A DNA stretch of 64,000 nt from Histoplasma ohiense (Eukaryota; Ascomycota; Eurotiomycetes; Onygenales; Ajellomycetaceae): positions 6,696,001-6,760,000 of the forward strand of contig JAEVHH010000001.1 of NCBI GenBank assembly GCA_017607445.1. The letters run 5' to 3'. A program made the position numbers and the translations under genes. Shown piece by piece: positions 1 to 12,175 of the stretch. A model generated the notes under the pieces. That model worked only from the letters and a program-made list of their open reading frames with translations. It did not search any database and had not been told where the DNA came from. Every line of letters begins with the position of its first letter. The stretch's first letter is position 1.

Positions 1-75
1 GACAACTCCGATGCGCTTAGAATTTACGAGACGTATCAAACCACATAACATATCTCATGGGAAGAAATGTTGTGA

Positions 76-1400
76 TCAAGCTGGAGCAACGTGTTTCTCT
101 TCCTCCCGGTCCCGTATTTCGCCGTTCGTTCCCACGTCTTCGTCCTCATATTCATCGTCCACGTCGTCCGCATGGCGATTATAATCAGGATGTTGTTGGG
201 CAGGGACCCAGGAATCACGGTCACCCTTGAGGGGAGAGTCTTGGCTGGCAAGGTCCACACCCTCACCACGGGTCTTCGACATGTTGTTACGGCGTCGTTG
301 GGAAAGAGTGCGGGAGCGGGTGGAGAGCTTGGAGCTCACAGCCGCATTGGATGAGACCCAGTGCGTCAATGCATCTTCGCAGTCTTGAATAATTGCTCTG
401 CTGGCGTCATAGCCGTCATAGGCATTCCGAGTCTCTCCTGGTGTAACCGGGGTGTCGTCAACCAATTCAAGTAGATGCTTTCCGTATCCGGCTATGATAG
501 CCAACTTTTCGCAGTGTTCGCGAAGAGCGTCAAATTGGTAGGTAAATGCGGCCTTTACCTTTTCTCGCGTGATGTTAGATAATTGTGCCTCGGCAACAAG
601 AGATTCCGCCTCCGCTCGAACCAATTCCTGCTCCAATACTACAATTCGAGGAGAATTGGGCTCTTTGTATTTGAGATGCGCGATCTGGTCCGTTATTTTT
701 TGCTTCCCTGAGGGTCCGAAGCTGGTCAGCATCAAAAAGAAGATATAAATACGGAGAATAAACATAACATACTGTCTCTGCTTGGTTGTACAGATGCTTC
801 GATGTTACGAATGCTCTTCATTGTAACCCGGTATTGGTCATATCGATCTACAAATTGATCCTCTAATTCGCCCATCTCGTATATTAAAACTCCCAATTTA
901 TCGGTAACATCCGAAACGTCATCGTCGCATGACTCTCCCCAGGCAGATAGTTGTTGCTAGCGATGTATGAGTATGGGGTCAATCAAAATAATAGACAGAA
1001 CTGTGAAACGTACGGCAGCCTCCATTCTCTCCCTGCCCACTAACTCCATACTTCGCATCACATTTTTCTCCATTTTCACCAGTTGAGAGAGCTTTTTGGA
1101 AAGGTCAGGGCTAAAAGCCCCAGCTGTTTGTTTCCGAAATGCATGCCCTACAAGACGGGAAAGAAATTAGCACTTTTACATCAAGAAAGAAAACTGATGT
1201 TTAACCCATTCCTCCACAAGCCGAGTATCATTTTCACACATTTAAGACATGGTTGACATATACAAGGATGTTGTCTACCCACCAATGCTGGTTCTTCCAA
1301 ACAAACGGTTCGTTTTAGTCGTTGAGGGTGGCGGGGGTGGATTCTCAAGCTGGGATGCTGTTGGTGCGCGCGATTGGCGCATGGAATAGGTCCGATGCAT
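76..1400 (-). CDS. PIL1: Eisosome core component Pil1/Lsp1 (BAR-domain protein)
   Basis: Four exons read 1400-1283, 1147-1014, 956-773 and 707-76 on the minus strand, giving 355 aa, close to the usual length. The start MHRTYSMRQSRAPTAS is the typical Pil1 N-terminus. Other family stretches visible are KLSQLVKMEKNVMRSMEL, DKLGVLIYEMGELEDQF, IRNIEASVQPSRDRKQKI and DDTPVTPGETRNAYDGY. Exon joins keep frame; the first donor is GTGGGT, chosen because it alone restores the family reading after Gly. Family knowledge: Pil1 and Lsp1 form a BAR-like scaffold that binds phosphoinositides and shapes eisosome furrows under the plasma membrane. The C-terminal ~80 residues are charged, as in relatives. A SUR7-family gene, a marker of the same compartment, lies 6 kb away on the other strand. 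Confidence 0.95.
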
Positions 1401-4400
1401 TGCCGGGGAAGTATTAAATATATATGTTAGACGAAACGGTGTCTTTGTGTTCCGGGAAAGCAGTTGACGTCCTTGTCGAATTCGTCGTTGAGTGGAATAT
1501 GTGCAACAGTTTTCAGGAAGCCTGGTTCCGACAGAGAATAAAGAAAACGAGCTTGAAACTGGGTTTTGAGATATCAGATAACAGGCCAAGCCATATCCGG
1601 GGACTCGGAATCGGACGAGAGCAAAGGGCCAGGTACACGTACGTTGTACATGTACAAATATCAACGATTCTCGTTACCGGATCATGACAAACTCAAGGCA
1701 AGTTGCGGTGGATCAATGCGGCTGCTGCGGTATGTGACGTCGACGAAGGTCGCTTAGCCTTCCTAAAACAGATAAGCGCAAGACATCAGGTCCAGCAAAA
1801 TGTTTGCTGCAAGGTCTGTAACAGGAGAGTAGGTTCATGACATTATTTGCTTTGCAGAGCGGGGCAAATCAGATATGTTGACATCATTCTATCGCCAACG
1901 CTTGTTTGCTCACTTTTGTTAACCCGCAGCCATCGTCGTAGCCACACTGCATCAGACAAAACCCCCAGAAATTGCGGATTGCCGATTGTAGATCTAATAT
2001 CGCCATGAGATCTCTTCAATGACCAGACTTGCCCTCAAAAGGCAACAAAATATCAAGGCAAAGCTAGTGTCGAAATGATTAACAAACTCTCCCCAAGCGG
2101 GCCTACTGGGTCAAAGAAAAGTCGAGGTGAAATCCAGGTACATTGTTGTATTACTGGCATTGTTTACGAATTCTCAACGCACCTGGCTGATATCAGTGCT
2201 TGTCAGATCGAATGTACTCATCGTTTGAGAAAGAGTCTCAAGCTTTTGGCCAATTCTAGTATTCGACAATCAGCTAAAATTCACGTTCATTGAATCCAAA
2301 GTTGCAGCATCCAGAACGTTTCCGGGCCTCTTCGCTTTTCACGAGCGAGCAAGTAAAATAAGATAGTATTATTTGCCCTTTGGTGTAAGTGACCAGCTCC
2401 TTTCGTGGGCTGAATACGAAGCACAGACAAACCCTCAACCACGCTGCTGAACCATGGTTATTCGAAATCAAAAAGCTCACTGACAACGACTAAAAGCGCA
2501 TCGCGGCCCAACCATGACAAAGACTCTCAAGTGGCGGAGATCAAAGCCGCGTACGTTGAAAATACCGCCAGGCAATACACCGCTAGTGCCACCAAGAATT
2601 TCCCGGATTTTCTGCGTGGTTGGCGAAGTTGGGTATGGGAATGGATAAAGGAAAGGAATCTCGAAATTGCATGACTGGATGGGTGCTAATCTTCAAGGGC
2701 AAAGAGGTAGAACATGCATTTGGTGAGGTAATCCTCTTTACAAGCCCGATAATGAAACTTGGTCCCATGGAGTCACTGCAATTAAATTCCACCGCAATTT
2801 GGTGTAGCAAACACTTGAAATACCTTGCGATGTCCGAGGGATCCTCAGTGAGAGCTGATAGCTCCATCACCAATATCAAAGATGACAGTACAAAGGACAG
2901 ACCCTGTCTCTAATTCATATTTCACCTTAGATTCGGGTATGCCTCTATGACAGCAGATATCAACAAGCATGGCAGTTGAGGAAATGTGCAGAATCCATAC
3001 TCCTAGAGCGAGGATGCTTGTGGAAAAGAGAATTGACACTCAATGATAGACCATTCTTAGTCTAAGGTGATTCATGAATCATTCAGCTCAACTGACAGTA
3101 TTGGACAGACACTTCATCAATCCAGTGCCCATTCATCAGAAGTTGCGTGGTGTGGAAGGCATGAGCACACATATCTTCCTATTGATATATGACTCTTGTA
3201 GCTTTTATGCATAACTGGGAGCTAGAGATTCTCTTTAGTCAGGTTTCTGCTGCAAGTCTGTTGGATGAGAATTTCTTACCATACCAGCTATGGTTTGAGA
3301 AGACAACAGCCTATGATGATCGCAAACTTTTTGTGTTGGTATATAGGTACTATCTTGTTTATATTCCATTTATTTCCACTTTCCACTTTCCATTTCCTTT
3401 CTTATCATTGTATATACATTTTGTCTGAATGGCTAAAGTGTTTTCAATCAGAATGATGCAAGTCATCAACATCTCTGATATTTATTCTTCTTTCATCTCA
3501 GAATATATTCATCACTAATTTATCTTCAGATAATGCTGGGAATGAGATGAGAACACTTACCATCATCTATGAATCATCATGAGCTAACAGATTACTGATA
3601 TATGTGTAACCCTCAGCTGTTTATAAGATACAGAGTGTGGTTTAAAGTCCCACCTTCTGAATTTCAACAGACTCTGCATCATTAAATGAAAGAGCAAATT
3701 TGAAGAAAAGGGGGAAAGCTCTTCATTACAATTCAGTCATACTAAAGTTCAGCAGTTCTGTCACATCTGAGAGAATATATCATGTCATGTGTGATCTATG
3801 TCACTCTCAAATAATCATATTCTGTAAGGCATTGAGCTGGAAGCACAATTTTTCATCATTGTTTGATGCTGTGCTGTGCATGTACCGTTCAGTGCAAGCG
3901 GCGGGTCGAGGATCTCGCTGCTTATCCAGGGGAGGACCTTGGGACTTTCCGAAGATAGAGCTATATAAGGTAGTACGGTATCATATCGGAAGGATAAGAT
4001 ATCGAGACAGTAGAACGTAGGGGTGAGATTATATTAGAATTATTCGCCGCCCCTTAGAAGATTGGGCCAGCTGCTAGTTATATACACGTAGTATCATAGA
4101 TAGATCGAACCTGCGATGACTTGTGTTCCGGCCTAGCACTGGTTGCCTGCTTCGGTGCTTCCACCTCTACCTTTGAATTCAGACTGCTTCCACAATTCAT
4201 CACAAAGGCCCCAATGGGGAAAGATGCATGCCATCTTTCTCAGAAACAAACATCAAGAAGCATCAAGTTGATCTTGTCTCTGGACATTTTGCTGAATTAT
4301 ATCCGTATCTACAGAGAGACCGCTCAGTGTCTACAGAGATATATCTATACATATCTGTGTAGTACTGAAGGGAGCAACTTATAACTCCTGGGGCTTTTAA

Positions 4401-7400
4401 GCAATATAAGGATTTAAACAAGCAGGGTTTGTGAAAGTAATATTGCCTGTCTGCTTACAGGAAGGAGTTAATAATATCAATATTAATAATCTCCGTATCT
4501 CACGGGCTCCCATATTAATTCAACTTTGCTTACCTTCCCCCAGACCAGGGCAGGCGGTTGTGACAGAAGAACGCTTCTTTCCCCAATCAAGCCCCAGCAT
4601 AATAACATCCCTCAAGAAGCTCATTCAATGGAAAGTTAAAAACTAGTACGGAGCTCAGGTTTAAATGAATGTATTATTACATGGAAATGGAAACTTCTTT
4701 TCTGGAACACTCCTTCGAGACTCCAGCTTCAAAAAGAAAAGGGAAAGAATTAAGATCTTGCATGTGAGTGAGCTTCTTGTGTTCTCACAAAGAATCTCAT
4801 TTTGCACTGGGACATTATCCATCCATTTATTCAGCTATTAAGCTTTGGTATGAGAGTATCTATCAACAATTGGCTCCCATAACAGTTTCTGCTCCTCTAT
4901 GCAATGCGAAAGGCACCAAAAACAAATATACACACTTCTGTTTGAAAAATTTGCTTCTCAGAAATTAGTTTGTTCATATAATCATTATTAATACTCAAAA
5001 AAAAAAAAAGTACAGAGCGAACCGGGCAACAAGGCCTTTGACAACCTTTCCATATAAAAAAATAATAGAAATGAATGAATGAATAAAAGATACTATTGCG
5101 TACATTCAATTCTTCTCCTCGATCTATTCATTCCATCTATCGACCTAGTTCGAACAATGCCTGAAGTTTCATCATCAATCCCTCAACTCAAACCTAACTA
5201 AGCTCAATCGAGCAGCAGATTTGCCCACCCGCAGCGGCGCGCGTGCGCGCGAGCGGGGCGGTGGCTTTGAGGCTTAAGTCAGAACTTTTGGGTTTTGTCA
5301 ATCAGTCTTAGAGAGACAAGGTGCTTGCATAGTAGTTGTTGTGGGGCGGTGTTATTTTTAGCGATGGGTGATGATGCATGAGGGCGCCCGGGGAGATCAC
5401 TGATATGCGAGATTGCGACATGCTGATGGGACCGGGAATATTTCCAAGAATTGATTGGATCAGGACTGGATGGAAGGGATCTCGACTTTTGTTTTCCCTT
5501 TTTCTTTGGTTTTGATTTGATGGCATGTTGGGAAGAGGGGAAAGGTTCTGGGTATGCATGCATGTTATTTATGATCCTCTGAATTTGAGATGGTGTAATC
5601 CGACTTTGCGACTCTTATCTTCTACATTTTTTTTCTTTTCTTGTCCTCTTTTTTTTTTGAGTGGTGTACTTGAGGTTAGTTAATACTTAGTTAACTAACT
5701 ACGAGTAACTCTGCCGATTATGTGAGTGAAATTGAAAACCCTAAAAAAAGAATTTTTACGGAAGTAGAAATCTAATCATTTTATCAGCATAAAAAAATAA
5801 AACCAAAATAGAGGAGAATAAAATAAGGAAAAATAAAGTCATCCAGCTCAATTTTCTCAACGCGCAACTCAGTGGCTTGACCTGGCTGAAGTGAAGCTGC
5901 TTCTGGTGCTTTGGTTGGCGGAGAACAAAGAGGCTGTGGCAGAGGCTGTGGCTGGGCATCTACAGCACCAAAGTGGGAGTCATGAGATGGAGATAAAAAG
6001 TGATAATACATGCGAGTAATGATATGGATGTCAAACGACAGCAGCGTGGGGTCAAATTTACTCGATTCGGGTTGAACTCCGGGCGGGACGGGATTGAGCA
6101 GCGAAGAATGTCAACACTGGCAAGAGGGTAAGGCTGAGTGAGAGGATCCAAGAGCGAGCAGGACGGCACATTATTTTTCTTCTTACGTTGACTCGGAAAA
6201 TATGCGAGTTACATCGAGTAACGATGTTGAGAAGATCTAGTCTGTTTTGATATTTCTTTTAATAGCACACAAACCTAATCTGATCCAGCAAATCCTAAGC
6301 TTACTAGAACGGCTCACTAATGAAGGTCAACTCACCCACCCAGCTAGCTCTGCGTAATAATGTTTGCGCTGTGGTATTATTTAGTTTTCAAAGCGCATTG
6401 GCAATACCTTCCTCGGTCTCTCCTTCATCAACTCCCTCCCCGTATCTGCTGGCGATGATTTCTGGGGGGAATGGAACATCGTATTCCCTCCATCCCCTAC
6501 TCCCTGGTGGACTAGGAGAATGTCGTTAAATCCCATTAAATACGATACAATATGACGGCAAGAATTCGCAAAGCAAAACCAACAGGTTCAGTAACAAGAA
6601 TAATTTCAAAGAATCAAACTGACATGACACAGAGCACAGCCCACAGCCACGCAGAAACGACACCGAACAGGCTTAGACCCTGGCTCCCCTCGTCTCCTGG
6701 TTGCGTAGTGCTCATTAGCCGGCTTTTAGGCTGTGTCACAGAATAGAAACGTTCCATTCCAGCCCGCCAATGAGATGCTTGAGGCGACTCCTTGTTGCGA
6801 GTTGGCAAGCAATCGTTTGGCTATTGCCACGATTTTGATGCGATACACGCACACTTCCCAACCTGCCAGCTCCAGCTGGAGATATGTAGATCCCTTGCCA
6901 GGGCAAGCCTTGTTTTTCTTTTGTGATCAGCCGTGGAGATAAGCTACTGTCATGGCTGTGGGGGACGCTGGAAGCGCTGGCGGTTGCGAGTGGTGGATGC
7001 GGTTGATGCGGTGGAATTATTGTGGGACGCGGTTTTGCGCAGGCTGACGCTGGCATCGGGGGCTTGGCGGGCCGGCATGGGTAGAAATTCCCAGTTCTCG
7101 TAGAAAGGAAGGGCTCTTATATAGGAGATAGAGCCATCACCACTTTTTGCTTTCTTTATCTTATTTTGTTTATTTCTGCGCTCTCTCTCTTCTCCGGCGG
7201 GCACTCGTTTACCCCAGCTTGCTTTGTGAGTTGTGTGTGGCTGTTCCTCTCCCGATCGCTCGTGCTCCCAGCTGCCAATCCCTCGTGTTGGCTCCCTAGC
7301 CTCAGCCGCATTAACCTCGTTTCGCTGCCGCGTCCAAATAAAACACCCGCTCCCTCGCCCTTTCGTTTTCATCTCCTCAACCCTATCCGACCATCTCTCG

Positions 7401-7482
7401 CTTCGATCGTTCATTCATTCGTTTTTAGTTGTCTCTCGCGAACAACCATCTATCGACTGCTTTCTCACCGTGTGTCGTCATC
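1401..7482. other. 6.1-kb spacer between PIL1 and the SUR7-family gene
   Basis: I see no convincing gene here. It is the shared upstream region of two divergent genes. About 2,880-3,890 is nearly free of CpG, followed at about 3,895-4,120 by a CpG-containing block, which suggests an old degraded insertion. The stretch just before 7,483 is C/T-rich, as is common ahead of fungal transcription starts. Open frames in this spacer are short and show no recognisable protein. Confidence 0.6.
5237..5251. other. Alternating G/C-type purine-pyrimidine tract
   Basis: Fifteen bases alternate strictly purine-pyrimidine and are almost all G and C (one T), inside a short GC-rich patch in an AT-rich spacer. 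Such tracts can adopt Z-form DNA. No other role is visible. Confidence 0.5.
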
Positions 7483-8647
7483 ATGGGCAAAGGCGGTAGA
7501 ATAGCGTGTATCTTCACGCCCTACCTCCTCTCAATCGGAGCCCTCGTCTGTCTCATCTTTGTCGGTTTGGGTGTGACAAGCTCCAACGCTCCATTAAATG
7601 ATATTTACTTCGTCAAGGTGGGTTTACCAAATCTATGTACAGTATATCTAGATCCATCTAATATATCACCCACCAGGCCGACCTAAAAGACTTGAACCTC
7701 AATTCAAAAGGCCTTCCCCAAGAACTCCTCCCCTTTACCAACAGCCTCCAACAAGCAGACGGCAGCGGCAAGCTACACGATTTCTACCTCATTGGCCTCT
7801 GGAACCACTGCTACGGCGAGTATGAGAACGGCCAGTACAAGATCATCAGATGTACCGACCGCAAAGCCAAATACTGGTTCGACCCCGTCAAAGAATGGGA
7901 TCTAGAAGATTTGGTCAAGGATAATGATGGCCACAAGTTCTTACATTCTAGCCTCGATAAGGGCCTCAGTGCCTACCGGAAGGTTGCTGGATGGATGTTC
8001 ATCGCCTTCATCGTGGCGTTAGTAGCGACCTGTGTCGAGTTACTGGTTGGTATCGCTGCTGTCTTCAGTCGATGGGGTAGCCTGGCTGTCACCATCGTGT
8101 CTTCTGTATGTTATTTTAATTTGCCTCTTAAAAATTATTCCCTCCCTGCACTCGGGCATCTTTTCTCCTGCCTTCCACCCAAAACTCTAACAAAAGCAAC
8201 CCCCAGGTCTCCTCCGTTTTCTTTTTTGCCACCGCCATCACCGCTACTGCGATGTACGCCACTCTAACTGCCGCCGTCAACACTTCCCTAAAACCCTACG
8301 ACGTCCACGCCTCACTGGGCAAAACGATGTTCTCAACTCTCTGGCTGGGGGTTGCCTTCTCCCTCGCCTCTGGCATCTTCTGGCTTTTCAGTGTCTGCTG
8401 CTGCTCCGGTCGCTCACCTTACAGCCACTCCAACAACAGCGGTAGTGGCTTCGGCGGCCGTCGCAACCGCGGCATTACCGCTGAGAAAACTCCATATACG
8501 TACGAGCGCGTTTCGGATCCGTATGGCGGCGCCGCGACAGCGCCGTTCATGCCCGCTGCAGCGGGCGGTGCACCTGTAGGTGGCGCCGGCGTGGGCGGGA
8601 GGGATATGGCGTACGAGCCATTCAGACATCATGATGCGCACGCATAA
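7483..8647 (+). CDS. SUR7/PalI-family four-pass membrane protein
   Basis: Three exons 7483-7617, 7677-8105 and 8207-8647 give 334 aa. The start MGKGGRIACIFTPYLLSIGA is chosen because it begins just before the first membrane helix; an open frame continues upstream without adding a plausible domain. Four hydrophobic segments are visible at about residues 8-32, 145-175, 177-210 and 232-256. The large first loop carries the family signature GLWNHCYGE (W87, C90) with a second Cys at 104. The C-terminal tail is Gly/Ala-rich and ends in acidic and His residues. Family knowledge: Sur7-type proteins sit in the MCC/eisosome membrane domain and affect endocytosis, wall growth and morphogenesis, while PalI/Rim9 relatives act in pH sensing. 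Which branch this belongs to cannot be decided by eye; the length favours Sur7. PIL1 lies divergently upstream. Confidence 0.86.
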
Positions 8648-8900
8648 AGGGTCGATTGGTGTATTGGATGAATATTGGTAAAATGGATGAAAATGAACTA
8701 TGGTTGTTTGGTTCTTGATTGTGATTGATACCTACTCCTGGCCTCTCCCGTTACGCTACGTGACGCTACGCTACCCCCCTCTCCCACCCTCCCTTTCCCG
8801 CATGTATATGTGTTTTGCCTCCGGATACATGTGTGTGTAACGTGCGTTTGTATGTGTGCACACTCATTCCCCTTCCCCTTGGCTGGGATGGGAAAAGTTT

Positions 8901-8938
8901 CACATGTATACGTACGCGCGTACATATATACGCACACA
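8901..8938. repeat. 38-nt perfectly alternating pyrimidine-purine tract
   Basis: Every base from 8901 to 8938 alternates pyrimidine and purine. It mixes CA/TG, TA and CG steps and includes the 12-nt palindrome GTACGCGCGTAC. It follows the SUR7-family stop codon by about 250 bases, so it may fall in the 3' untranslated region or just beyond. TG-rich alternating sequence is also present at about 8,827-8,865. Confidence 0.85.
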
Positions 8939-9304
8939 ACCACCATTCCATCCAAATAAGGGGCAGGATAAGTAAGGGATATTTTTGATCTTACACCCTT
9001 CTCTCCTTCCCCCTCTCCATTCTCATGTGAAAGTGACAGATTTAATGTCTTTCCTTAATTTTTTTTTTCATCTTTTTCTTCATTAAGGTTAAGCCATCGA
9101 CTATGTTTGCTTTATTTTGGCTTCGCATGCTGTATTTTCATATCTCTATCTATATATCTCAACATCTGTTATTATTTTACGTGATTTTCATTAGATTACA
9201 TCCTATATATGTTCATTTATACAAATCTCTTTTTCCTAGGACCATCGTTTCGGCTCCTTTGAACGACCCTTTTTTTGACGAGGGTTTTTTTCTTTTTTTC
9301 TTTC

Positions 9305-9332
9305 TTTTTTTTTTTTTTTTTTTTTTTTTTTT
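9305..9332. repeat. T28 homopolymer
   Basis: An uninterrupted run of 28 T within a longer T-rich patch at about 9,270-9,360. It could be a spent poly(A) tail of a retro-inserted element on the minus strand, but no element body or target duplication was seen. Confidence 0.9.
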
Positions 9333-10454
9333 AGGTTTTCCGGGCTTTTTTCTTTCTAATATCGTTCCAGGGTTTCCAAACTGCAAGAGAGATATACAGT
9401 ATGTACTGTACATGAATGTTTGTGTGTGATGAAGGTGAACAAAAGCACGACAATGAAATAATAAAATGAAATAATGGGGAATGAGGAATGGGATGATTGT
9501 GTGTATATTTGTGATAATGGTAATGGTTCTCATCCGTGTGAGACTTTCCAGTAGTCGTTCACAATTGTAGTTACTGTGACTACTTACAAAGCAATTCTTT
9601 AGGATCCGCCAGGCATACATACATACTATACTAGTAGTACTCTCAGCGTTGTGTGATAATCCGGTTCTACAAAACTTGCAATGTTCAGAATCTGAGGTGC
9701 AGGATCAGGACGCATGCATCCTTCGAAGACCCTCTGTGTCGGTAGCGTGCCTCTCAACAGGCCAGGTATCGGAGCCGCAAGACTGGAGAATGTGGATGTC
9801 CGAGATAACAAGTATGTATATCGTTTTCTCCCCAGACATATCAGAAGTATCATCAATACCAATGAGATATGCAATCGACGAGGTTGGGGTTTTGAAGGGG
9901 TTTTGCTCAAAACGATGGATGAGGGATTATGACTTATATCTAATTGCTCTTCACACACAGCATCTCAACCTGCGAGGCACTGGATATGTTGCCCCACTGT
10001 AGTAGAATTGCCTGAATGGTTACTACTGCCCTGCTATGCATCATGTCGGCTAGCGAGCACCGTTCAAATCGTCTCCAGGCCTCCGGAGCAAGCGGGAATC
10101 GCGACTCAATCTGACCTAGCTGGTTGCTTTTTTCGATCCTCTGAGTTCTCGTTCCCCCTCTCCTCTTTGTTGCAACATTCCCTGCATCCGCCTGGTACCC
10201 GTGCTCTCCTCCTTGTGTACTGTTGAAGAAAAGCATCCGGTCCTAAAAATAACTACCCGCCAGCCAATCCGAAGCTTGAACAGCCGTATGTTGGTCGGCC
10301 AAGACGGCTCAAATGCGTCTACGCCGCAACAATCAAGCCACTCGCCGACTGGATTCTACCCCTGATCGTGGGGTTGCATCTGGCTCGCGGAGTCTTTGCC
10401 TGTGTGTCTGTAATTGACAGATTGGATACGGGCAGTGCATGCATCTCTAACAAA

Positions 10455-11120
10455 TCAAGAGACAAAAAGCTCAGGGCAATTGAGCATTTCCGCGCACACC
10501 ACCTCCATCGTCTCGACATAAGCCTGCATTGCATATTGGGGAATGAAATTGAGAATGGGATGGTTGGTGCCTCCCGAACCCCGCTCCTGGACCCCGTTGA
10601 CGAAATTCCCAATTTTCAGATTATTGTGTTAGCTTGATGCATAAGCAACAGCATATAAATGGAAGGGGAATGAAAAAAGAAAAATCAGCTTTCGAACATG
10701 TCCCAGGTATTGGTTTTGGAAGTGCTCGGCGCTATGCATCCAAATGTTGCATGAACAATTTACCCTAATGTTACCAGAATTCCAAGAAGCCTCCGGCTTT
10801 CCGGGAATGGACTTTGACATTAGGTGAAGAATACCATAGCATTCACAGTCACGCTCTCTAGGAAGTGTTTGGTTAAAGCACCTAGTCTTGGTGCTTGGAA
10901 TGGTTTAATCTGATAATGCCAGATCAAGATGCAAGCGGGTCTTGATCGGGACCACAGAGGTTGTTTTCTCCTCCTGAAATGAGGCACAGATGAATATTGT
11001 GCCCAAATTGGTCACGTCCAAGTCTTTTATTCCCCCCATTCCGGCAAATCGGTATCCCCGAGGGCCGGCCTTGTTGCACTGAGCACGAACCCTTTTCATG
11101 TACTGTTCAAGTACCTCCAT
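10455..11120 (-). pseudogene. Protein-like frame with two internal stops, unrecognised
   Basis: One minus-strand frame runs 222 codons from an ATG at 11120 to a TGA at 10455, broken by stops at 10905-10907 and 10629-10631. All three segments look like real protein: GYRFAGMGGIKDLDVTN in the first, NIWMHSAEHFQNQYLGH in the second, NHPILNFIPQYAMQAYVE in the third. That all three share one frame is hard to explain by chance. Two readings are possible. The stops may sit in short introns: an acceptor-like CAG with an upstream GCTAAC lies just before the third segment. Or the gene may be broken. I do not recognise the family. An acceptor-like CATTAG upstream of 11120 suggests a further 5' exon. Confidence 0.4.
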
Positions 11121-12175
11121 CCTTGCAAGGCCCGGCTAATGATCCAAGCAACATCTGATATTCGCCGACGACACTTGACTCCATTCCAACATCACACTGT
11201 AGAGGTATGGCTTTACATCGATCACAAACAATGAGGTTCATTAGCAACTAACCTGTCTATTTATAGAACAATGACGCACATGAGGACTAAATTCCAGGAC
11301 CTACAGATCTAAAGTATAGAAGGCTCCTGCAGAACGAACCTGTTCGTGTGACTCTCAAAATACTAGTACTCATCCCAGTCACACTCCCACATCCATGCTC
11401 CATATGCCCTCCTGATGGACGGGCGTTGAAGCCAATTGGTTGTATACTTGAGACTCTGCGCCCAGCATACTAAATTTGAGATATATGGCGACGATGTATC
11501 TTTCTACGATCGCTTGTGATCGCAGACATTCTCTGTGAGAGTTGAGCCATGACTATGAATAATTTGACGCCGAATCTATCCAGCTAGTATGGGTTGGAGC
11601 TGAAAATATACGCCGCATGCTTCAGCGGATTATACGAGCTCTCCAGACTGCGTTGAAAGGCCTAGCATTAATTTGAAAGTTGGAAATCGACAGAGATATC
11701 ATCCAGAGCCAACAGCTGCTTTCTCTGATCCTTCTGATTGGCTATCAACATAGTATCTGATCCAAAGATGATGAAAAAGATTCAACTGATAGCCTTGTCT
11801 AACACCGAGAAAGTTGCATTCCCCTTTTATCTAATGCAAGCCACCCATGCAGGCCTCCTATGGGATCCAGGGTCTAATGGTGTGAAGAGTTGATCCATCT
11901 TGCACGGACGACAGAGAAATTGTTTAAGATAGCACTGCAGATCATAACCCCTCAACAGGAGAAGAATCCCATCCAGGACCCCACAGAATTGATTCCCAAG
12001 CGTCTGACCACCCTTCCAGGCAATACCACGAGGTGCCTGCTTGCGGGTAAAAGACACCAATGGTACATAATCAGAGAAGGACTCTCCTCTTCTCCTGTTG
12101 TGTTTTGCGCTATTCCTCCATACGACCTCCCATTGGAATGTTATTGTTCCCAAACGACCGATTTGCTGACGAACC

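Larger units (their letters stand above)
8648..12175. other. 3.5-kb gene-poor spacer
   Basis: Holds a 38-nt alternating pyrimidine-purine tract (8901-8938), a 28-nt T run (9305-9332) and a stop-interrupted protein-like frame on the minus strand (10455-11120), each listed separately. The remainder shows nothing I can assign. It lies between the 3' end of the SUR7-family gene and the start of the ankyrin gene. Confidence 0.6.

Noticed and set aside
2510..2650. Plus-strand frame reading AEIKAAYVENTARQYTAS
   Set aside because: Protein-like but short, with no start, no splice context and no relatives I can recall.
4090..4150. GGTTCGATCT on the minus strand, resembling a pol III B box
   Set aside because: The 3' half departs from consensus, and no matching acceptor stem or anticodon arm can be folded.
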